Source: Rhodoferax sp.
GTDB lineage: Bacteria > Pseudomonadota > Gammaproteobacteria > Burkholderiales > Burkholderiaceae_C
DNA: 11,795 bases
Direction: 5' to 3'
NCBI GenBank assembly: GCA_016463455.1
Contig: JAEMRG010000038.1
Span: forward strand, 1 to 11,795
Program-made: the position numbers and the translations under genes
Shown: positions 6,831 through 11,795 of the stretch, piece by piece
Layout of the letters: every line of letters begins with the position of its first letter
Numbering within the stretch: the stretch's first letter is position 1
The notes under the pieces: generated by a model
Told to the model about the DNA's origin: nothing
What the model saw: only the letters and a program-made list of their open reading frames with translations
Database searches by the model: none

Positions 6831-9800
6831 CAAACATGCTCCGGGTGTGGCGCAGCTGGGTCTGCCTAATGGCTTTGTGCTGCGCTTTTCCCGCAGAGGC
6901 CGCTGCGCTGGGCAGCGAGCCGGTGGTACTGCTCAGCACCTATGTGGTGTCGCCCGCCCGCCTGGCCAAACTAGCGCAGGCTGCGCAGCAGGCCGGGCTG
7001 ACACTGCGCGTGGTGTCGGCAGAAAACGATAATCCGCAGACCTTGCAACAACACTTGGCAGGTGCACAATTGCTGGTCATCGATGCACCGCATAGCAGCG
7101 TGATGCAGGCGCTTGCCGCCAAGTATGGCGACAGCCTTCATGCCAGTGCTGTGCCCTATGTGGTAGTGGGTGATTATGCGGCCGTATCTAAGCATGAGGT
7201 CTTCGAAAGCGCACCCCTGCAATCGCATCGCGGCGTCTCGGCTGCCTGGGCCCAGCGCCTGCGCGAGTACTGGCGCTTTGGGGGTGCGGCCAATACCCAA
7301 CTGGCTTTGCAAGCGCTGAGCGCCGTCGCGTCGCGCGACGGCACCGCTGCACTGCCTGCGGCACATGTCCTGCCCGAAGCTGGTTTTTACCATCCGCATT
7401 GGCAACAACTGGAAGCCCAATGGCCGGCCTCTTTTGACACTGATGCGCAAACGCACACCCAAACGGTAGCCATCGCAGTCAACCGTGCTGTATTCACGTC
7501 GGACGATACCGGCTGGCTCGACAGCCTGATCGTGGCGCTGCAAAAGCGTGGCTTGCGTGCGTATGCGTTTTATGGCCCGCGTCAGCAAAAAGATATGTTC
7601 TACCAGATGACCCATAGCCCGCAGGGGCGGCGCCGCGCCGATGTGCTGATCAACGCGGCGCTGGTGTTCAACCCGACCGAGCGCAAGGCCGAGCTCGAGC
7701 GCATCGGAATACCCGTGCTACAGACCATGCCGGCCCTGGCCATGGACGCAGCCCAGTGGGAACAAAGCCGCGAAGGCCTGGCACAAAGCGACGTGGCCTA
7801 CTACTACATCCCCTCCGAGTTTGCAGGCATGATTGATGCCGTACTCATCACCGCACGCGATGCGCGTTCCGGAGCGCTGCAGCCTTTGCCGTCGCAAATC
7901 GACGCCGTGGCCGACAAGGCAGCCGCGCTGACCCGCTTGCGGCAGACGCCAGCCGCGCAACGCAAGGTGGCGCTCATGGTCTACAACTACCCAGCCGGGG
8001 AAAGTAATTTCGGTGCGTCTTTCCTCAACGTACCCAAAAGCCTGCACAACATATTGCATGCCATGGCGCGGGCCGGCTATCGCACTGCCGTACCATCCGC
8101 CCAGGAGATCACATCGCAGGTGCAGTCCACCTTGGGTGCTTTTTACAAGCCCGAGATGCTGCAAGGGCTGGTGCAGCAAAGCCTGGCCGACACCCTGCCG
8201 CTGTCGGAGTACCTGGCCTGGTTTCGTGCTTTGCCGCCCGCCACGCAGTCACGCATCGAAGCCTATTGGGGGCGCCCGGAGTCTGCTGCACTGCTGCTCA
8301 AAGCCGGCGAAGCGGGAGACGAGGCCGCGTTTCTTATTCCCCGGGTAGGCCTGGGCAACGTGGTTGTGCTGCCGCAGCCGCTGCGTTACGAGCTTGGGGC
8401 CTACAGTGAGCCGACGCAGCGCAGCCGCAAAATCAGCCACCGCGCGCTGGTGCCGCTCAGCCACCACTATCTGGCTACCTATCTGTGGCTGCGCAGCCGC
8501 TTTTCGGCGCATGCGCTGGTGCATGTGGGCACCCATGGCACGCTGGAATGGGCGCCGGGTAAAGAGCGCGGTCTCTCGGCCCAGGACGACCCCTTGCTGG
8601 CGCTGGGCGACCTGCCCAATATCTACCCTTACATCATGGACAACCTGGGCGAAGCCTTGACTGCCAAGCGCCGCGGGCGCGCCGTCATGGTCAGCCACAG
8701 CACCCCCATGTTTTCACCGGCTGGTTTTCGCCCAAAGGCGCACGAAATGCACGACTTGATGCATGACTGGGAAACCGTAGACTCGGGCCCGACCAAGGTC
8801 AAGGTGGAAAACCGCCTCATCGAATATTTTGTGGAGCAGCAATACCACCGCGACCTAGGCTGGCCGGCAGACAAAATCCGCAGCAACTTTGCCGGCTTCA
8901 TGGAAGTGCTGCACCCTTACCTTGACGAACTGGCCCAAACCGCACAACCACTGGGTTTGGCGACTTTTGGCGAAGTTCCCAGCCCTGAGCGGCGCTTGCT
9001 CAACATTTTGCAGACCCTGCGCAAACCCTTGATTGATGCATTGGGCGAAGACATTGACGAAGTATTCCTACTCGACAGTGCCAAGATCGTGCTATCTCGC
9101 CCGGTGCGCTGGCTGCAGGTTGCGCTGCGCGACCCAGAGGCTGCCAGCCTTTTGGACCTGCGCAAAGTCGACACACAGGCCGCACAACACCTAGTTGGTG
9201 CCGCCGTCCCCAACCGCGCCGAAGACAAAGCACTTAAGCCCGAAGTCCTGCTTGCGCTGGCGCGCCGTGCACAGCAACTCGATGCCGCCTTGGCCGACAA
9301 CCAGGAAATACAAGGCCTACTGACAGCGCTGGACGCTCGCCATCTGGCTGCCAGCTACGGCGGCGACCCGGTGCGTAACCCCGAAAGTCTGCCCACCGGG
9401 CGCAATCTGTACGGCTTTGATCCCAGCCGCGTGCCCACCCGCCAGGCCTGGGAGTTGGGCGTCGCGGCCTTCAAGGCCTGGATGAGCCAGCACCGCGCGG
9501 ACAACAACGGTCGTTGGCCCGAAAAAATCGCCTTCTCGCTTTGGGCTGGGGAGACTATGCGTCACCAGGGCGTGATGGAAAGCCAGGCCCTTTTCGCACT
9601 AGGCATGCGTCCGCTCTGGGATGAAGCCGGTCGGGTTATCGCGCTGGAGACCATCAGCGCGCAGGAACTGAATCGCCCGCGCCTAGACGTGCTGCTCAGC
9701 GTAACCGGCTCTTACCGCGACCAGTTTTCCAGCGTCATGCGTTGGTTAGATACCGCTGTGCGCCGGGTCTCGGCATTGCCTGCGCAGGACAACTTTGCTG

Positions 9801-10957
9801 CGCGCAACAGCCAGGCGCTGGCGCGCAGCTTCCAAGCCAAGGGGGCCAGCACAGATCAGGCCAGCGACTGGTCCACCCAGCGCGTGTTTTCCAACGAATC
9901 CGGCGCTTATGGCACCGGACTGAGCGAAGGCACCCTGGCTACCGAGACCTGGAAGCAAGCCAACAAGGGCGGTGGCGATGCACAGCTGTCCGAGGCCTAT
10001 TTAGCGCGCATGGGCTATGCCGTCTTGCCGCAAGGGCCCGGCGGCCAGCCCCAAACGGGTGCGGCAACCACGCAGGCGCCTACCTCGGCTTATGCCGCCA
10101 ATTTGATGCAGGTCGATGCCGCATTGCTATCGCGCACGTCCAACACCTACGGCATGATGACCAGTGACGACCCCTTTCAGTATCTTGGCGGCATTGCGCT
10201 GGCGGTGCGCCAGCTAACCGGGCGCGATCCGGCGCTGTATGTGCAAAACCTGCGCGACGAAACCGAGGTACGCACCGATAGCGCAGCGCGCTCGCTGGCC
10301 ATCGAAATGCAGACCCGCTACCTGCACCCGCAGTGGATCAAGTCGCAACAAGCCGAGGGCTACAGCGGCACGCTGCAAGTCCTTAAGACCGCCAACTTTC
10401 TCTGGGGCTGGCAAGTGACGGCACCGCAGACCGTGCGCCAGGACCACTGGCAGTCGCTGCACAACGTCTATGTGCGCGATCAGTACCAGTTGGGCACGCG
10501 CAAATGGCTGGAAGGCGATAACCGCGCCGCCTTTGCCCAAACCCTGGAGCGCATGCTCGACGCGGTGCGCTTGAACTATTGGCAGCCCGACGCCGCAACC
10601 CGTCAGGAACTGGTGCAGGCCTACACCGATGCGCTCCAAGCCACCGGCCTGCGCTCGGGCAATCCGGCAGTGGAGCGCTTTGCCCAGAGCCTGCTGGCTG
10701 ACGGCTCCCGGCCTACTGCGGCCTCGGTGCCCGTATCGCAGCCACCGAACGCGCAGGCGCAGCCACAGGCCGGGGCAGCACCGGCCGTGCCCTATGTGCG
10801 TGGACTGCAAATGCTGGCCCAGGCCATACAGCCGCCTCCCGCACCGGCACAGGCTGTGCTGTCCACACTGGCTTCGCTTTTGACGGTGTGCGTTTTGTTC
10901 GCGGCCGGCGCCCTGCGACAAACCGTACGGGGGCGGCGGGCGCTGATGGGGGTTTGA
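6827..10957 (+). CDS. cobN: CobN / magnesium-chelatase H family protein, exported and membrane-anchored
   Basis: CobN-family proteins bind a tetrapyrrole and a metal for chelation. This 1376-residue member has the core motif HVGTHGTLEW (566-575) plus PGK (577-579), then LPNIYPYIMDN and AKRRG, as in CobN and ChlH. Further on it has NRPRLDVLLSVTGSYRDQF (949-967), where CobN has GRPRVDV. It also has DDPFQYLGGIALAVR near residue 1120 and a WxP-type C-terminal helical region. Unlike cytoplasmic CobN it begins with a signal peptide (MTNMLRVWRS, hydrophobic core, cut near AEA at 23-25). It ends with a Pro/Ala/Gln-rich tether (about 1295-1342) and one membrane helix (about 1343-1363) followed by RQTVRGRR. 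Its bulk should therefore face the periplasm. The ATG at 6827 overlaps the DUF2149 stop; the frame is open up to 6416, but that part lies over two other genes. ATG 6836 is an alternative start. Substrate and direction (insertion or removal of metal) are unknown. Confidence 0.9.
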   Translation: MTNMLRVWRSWVCLMALCCAFPAEAAALGSEPVVLLSTYVVSPARLAKLAQAAQQAGLTLRVVSAENDNPQTLQQHLAGAQLLVIDAPHSSVMQALAAKYGDSLHASAVPYVVVGDYAAVSKHEVFESAPLQSHRGVSAAWAQRLREYWRFGGAANTQLALQALSAVASRDGTAALPAAHVLPEAGFYHPHWQQLEAQWPASFDTDAQTHTQTVAIAVNRAVFTSDDTGWLDSLIVALQKRGLRAYAFYGPRQQKDMFYQMTHSPQGRRRADVLINAALVFNPTERKAELERIGIPVLQTMPALAMDAAQWEQSREGLAQSDVAYYYIPSEFAGMIDAVLITARDARSGALQPLPSQIDAVADKAAALTRLRQTPAAQRKVALMVYNYPAGESNFGASFLNVPKSLHNILHAMARAGYRTAVPSAQEITSQVQSTLGAFYKPEMLQGLVQQSLADTLPLSEYLAWFRALPPATQSRIEAYWGRPESAALLLKAGEAGDEAAFLIPRVGLGNVVVLPQPLRYELGAYSEPTQRSRKISHRALVPLSHHYLATYLWLRSRFSAHALVHVGTHGTLEWAPGKERGLSAQDDPLLALGDLPNIYPYIMDNLGEALTAKRRGRAVMVSHSTPMFSPAGFRPKAHEMHDLMHDWETVDSGPTKVKVENRLIEYFVEQQYHRDLGWPADKIRSNFAGFMEVLHPYLDELAQTAQPLGLATFGEVPSPERRLLNILQTLRKPLIDALGEDIDEVFLLDSAKIVLSRPVRWLQVALRDPEAASLLDLRKVDTQAAQHLVGAAVPNRAEDKALKPEVLLALARRAQQLDAALADNQEIQGLLTALDARHLAASYGGDPVRNPESLPTGRNLYGFDPSRVPTRQAWELGVAAFKAWMSQHRADNNGRWPEKIAFSLWAGETMRHQGVMESQALFALGMRPLWDEAGRVIALETISAQELNRPRLDVLLSVTGSYRDQFSSVMRWLDTAVRRVSALPAQDNFAARNSQALARSFQAKGASTDQASDWSTQRVFSNESGAYGTGLSEGTLATETWKQANKGGGDAQLSEAYLARMGYAVLPQGPGGQPQTGAATTQAPTSAYAANLMQVDAALLSRTSNTYGMMTSDDPFQYLGGIALAVRQLTGRDPALYVQNLRDETEVRTDSAARSLAIEMQTRYLHPQWIKSQQAEGYSGTLQVLKTANFLWGWQVTAPQTVRQDHWQSLHNVYVRDQYQLGTRKWLEGDNRAAFAQTLERMLDAVRLNYWQPDAATRQELVQAYTDALQATGLRSGNPAVERFAQSLLADGSRPTAASVPVSQPPNAQAQPQAGAAPAVPYVRGLQMLAQAIQPPPAPAQAVLSTLASLLTVCVLFAAGALRQTVRGRRALMGV

Positions 10958-10981
10958 AAGCGGCGCAGTCCATTCGTAGGC

Positions 10982-10993
10982 ACAAGTCTTTGC
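10982..10993 (+). repeat. 12-base direct repeat, copy 1
   Basis: ACAAGTCTTTGC occurs here and again, identical, at 11086-11097, 104 bases downstream. Both copies lie in the cobN-ferredoxin gap. The flanking bases differ, so the match is exactly 12 bases long. Confidence 0.6.
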
Positions 10994-11085
10994 TTATCGC
11001 CCTGTGGCCGCGAAGGCTAGAATTAATTAGTGCTCTGACAAGACCACAGCGTATTTGCGCATTCAGCCGGTATTGTTTTGGATAG

Positions 11086-11097
11086 ACAAGTCTTTGC
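11086..11097 (+). repeat. 12-base direct repeat, copy 2
   Basis: Second exact copy of ACAAGTCTTTGC, about 75 bases before the ferredoxin start. A paired regulator site is possible; a small duplication scar is the alternative. Confidence 0.6.
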
Positions 11098-11171
11098 GAT
11101 CCATGCGCTGGTGCGGATCCCGTGCTGGTTCCGACCGTTAAACGCCCACTTACCCAACAGAAAGCCATCCA

Positions 11172-11519
11172 GTGACGATTGACGCGCCCCCCAAACCCTC
11201 CATCAGTCCCTACAAACACTATGTGCTGCTTTGCACCGGCCCGCGCTGCGGGGAAGAGGGGGCAGGGCAGGCGTTGTACGACAGCTTGTGGACCAAGCTT
11301 AAGGCGGCCGGCATCCACGAAGGGCCAGGGCGCACCAAATTCAATAGCGTCAGCTGCTTTGGGGCTTGCAAAGGCGGCCCGGTGATGTGTGTGCAGCCCC
11401 AGGACACCTGGTACTACAACGTGACACCTGCCCATTTGGACCGCATCATTGCAGAGCACTTGGTAGGCGATCAAGCGGTGCAGGATTTGGTCTTTCACCA
11501 AGGCCCGCAGGCCGGTTGA
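11172..11519 (+). CDS. Thioredoxin-fold [2Fe-2S] ferredoxin
   Basis: This 115-residue protein belongs to the thioredoxin-like ferredoxin family often found beside cobalamin genes. Cysteines at 21, 26, 62, 66 and 73 occur in LCTGPRC (20-26) and SCFGACKGGPVMC (61-73). The last motif is the hallmark of the family. TWYYNVTPAHLDRII (79-93) is the usual C-terminal block. The start is a GTG at 11172 with only a weak AGAAAG ahead of it; no ATG is available before the first conserved segment, YKHYVLLC. It lies 214 bases after cobN and just before cbiB. It may supply electrons for reducing Co(II) to Co(I) before adenosylation by CobO, but this is inferred from context only. Five cysteines leave open which four bind the cluster. 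Confidence 0.87.
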   Translation: MTIDAPPKPSISPYKHYVLLCTGPRCGEEGAGQALYDSLWTKLKAAGIHEGPGRTKFNSVSCFGACKGGPVMCVQPQDTWYYNVTPAHLDRIIAEHLVGDQAVQDLVFHQGPQAG

Positions 11520-11524
11520 TTATC

Positions 11525-11795
11525 TTGTCCATTCAAATCTTATTGGCATTGCTGGCGGCGCTGGCGATAGACCATTTCCTTGGTGAGCCGCCGGTGCGAT
11601 TTCACCCGGTGGTGTGGATGGGCAATTACCTCACCTGGGCCGGCGAGCAGGTGCAATCCCTGAGCCGCCAGACACTGGCCGCTGGTGGTACGGCTACCGG
11701 AAACGAACCGGCCGACTTACCCGCATTCGCCCTCGGCGCGCTGGCCTGGCTATGGGGAATGTTGCTGGTGGGTGCGGCGGCGTATGCCGTCGAAC
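11525..11795 (+). CDS. cbiB: Adenosylcobinamide-phosphate synthase, 3' end beyond the window
   Basis: CbiB (CobD in the aerobic-pathway naming) is an inner-membrane enzyme that joins (R)-1-aminopropanol or its phosphate to adenosylcobyric acid. About 90 residues are visible. They begin with a hydrophobic helix, then DHFLGEPPVRFHPVVWMGNY (residues 16-35), which is the diagnostic N-terminal motif of the family. A less conserved loop rich in Gly/Thr follows (about 50-60), then a second hydrophobic segment ending at the window edge. No ATG or GTG precedes the motif in frame, so the start is probably TTG at 11525, giving MSIQILLALL. TTG 11516, overlapping the ferredoxin stop, is an alternative. 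No strong ribosome binding site is seen for either, which suggests coupling to the ferredoxin gene. Confidence 0.86.
   Translation, partial: MSIQILLALLAALAIDHFLGEPPVRFHPVVWMGNYLTWAGEQVQSLSRQTLAAGGTATGNEPADLPAFALGALAWLWGMLLVGAAAYAVE

Larger units (their letters stand above)
10958..11171 (+). other. Longest non-coding gap, between cobN and the ferredoxin gene
   Basis: This is the only sizeable gap in the window and the likely site of a cobN terminator and a promoter for the ferredoxin-cbiB unit. It contains an AT-rich patch, TAGAATTAATTAG (11018-11030), that stands out from the GC-rich surroundings and includes a possible -10 element, TAGAAT (11018-11023). No well-spaced -35 box is seen. A CTGACA at 11035-11040 resembles a -35 box but has no convincing -10 partner. 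I see no T-tailed hairpin, no B12-box of a cobalamin riboswitch and no open reading frame with family features. Confidence 0.4.

Noticed and set aside
10888..11085. Small plus-strand open frame (65 codons) after cobN
   Set aside because: It overlaps the CobN membrane anchor in another frame, has no ribosome binding site and shows no family features.
10958..11171. Cobalamin riboswitch in the gap before the ferredoxin-cbiB unit
   Set aside because: I looked for the B12-box core (a GCCACTG-like or GGGAAgccGGTG-like segment with the CCGGCGCAGCC partner) and found neither, so no riboswitch is called.
10713..11501. Minus-strand open frame (262 codons) covering the cobN tail, the gap and the ferredoxin
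   Set aside because: It runs antisense to the anchored end of CobN and to the cysteine motifs of the ferredoxin, and its own translation shows no conserved feature.

Overview
The window is a single-direction (+) cobalamin (vitamin B12) gene cluster from a GC-rich Gram-negative bacterium. Protein style, gene order and G/C-ending codons suggest a betaproteobacterium of the Burkholderiales, perhaps Comamonadaceae (Rhodoferax/Polaromonas-like). That assignment is by impression, not by a search. Both window edges cut through genes.

Left block (1-2630), corrin-ring tailoring and activation: the 3' part of cobyrinate a,c-diamide synthase (cobB/cbiA); a leaderless BtuF-like corrinoid-binding protein; and the bifunctional adenosylcobinamide kinase/guanylyltransferase (cobP/cobU). 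Middle block (2627-5362), uptake: a complete B12-type ABC importer with periplasmic binding protein (btuF), permease (btuC) and ATPase (btuD). Next is cobO (5390-5959), the corrinoid adenosyltransferase. Genes in these blocks overlap by 4 to 8 bases or lie within about 30 bases of each other, so they read as one operon.

Right-centre block (5989-10957), the most interesting part: three genes, the last two starting in ATGA overlaps. They encode a MotA/TolQ/ExbB-type proton-channel subunit, a small DUF2149 protein whose single membrane helix resembles ExbD/TolR, and a very large CobN/magnesium-chelatase-H family protein. This CobN has an N-terminal signal peptide and a C-terminal membrane anchor, so it should work in the periplasm. 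There it could not meet the cytoplasmic ATPase partners (CobS/CobT) used by the classical cobaltochelatase. I infer a membrane machine in which proton motive force, rather than ATP, drives metal insertion into or removal from a tetrapyrrole, or corrinoid handling, at the periplasmic face.

A gap of 214 bases (10958-11171), carrying a 12-base direct repeat, precedes the last unit: a thioredoxin-fold [2Fe-2S] ferredoxin and the start of cbiB/cobD (adenosylcobinamide-phosphate synthase), which runs off the right edge.

Together the genes import corrinoids (BtuFCD), a,c-amidate the ring (CobB), adenosylate the cobalt (CobO), attach the aminopropanol arm (CbiB) and activate it (CobP). No outer-membrane receptor (btuB), TonB, cobS/cobT, rRNA, tRNA, CRISPR, insertion sequence or cobalamin riboswitch is visible in the window.
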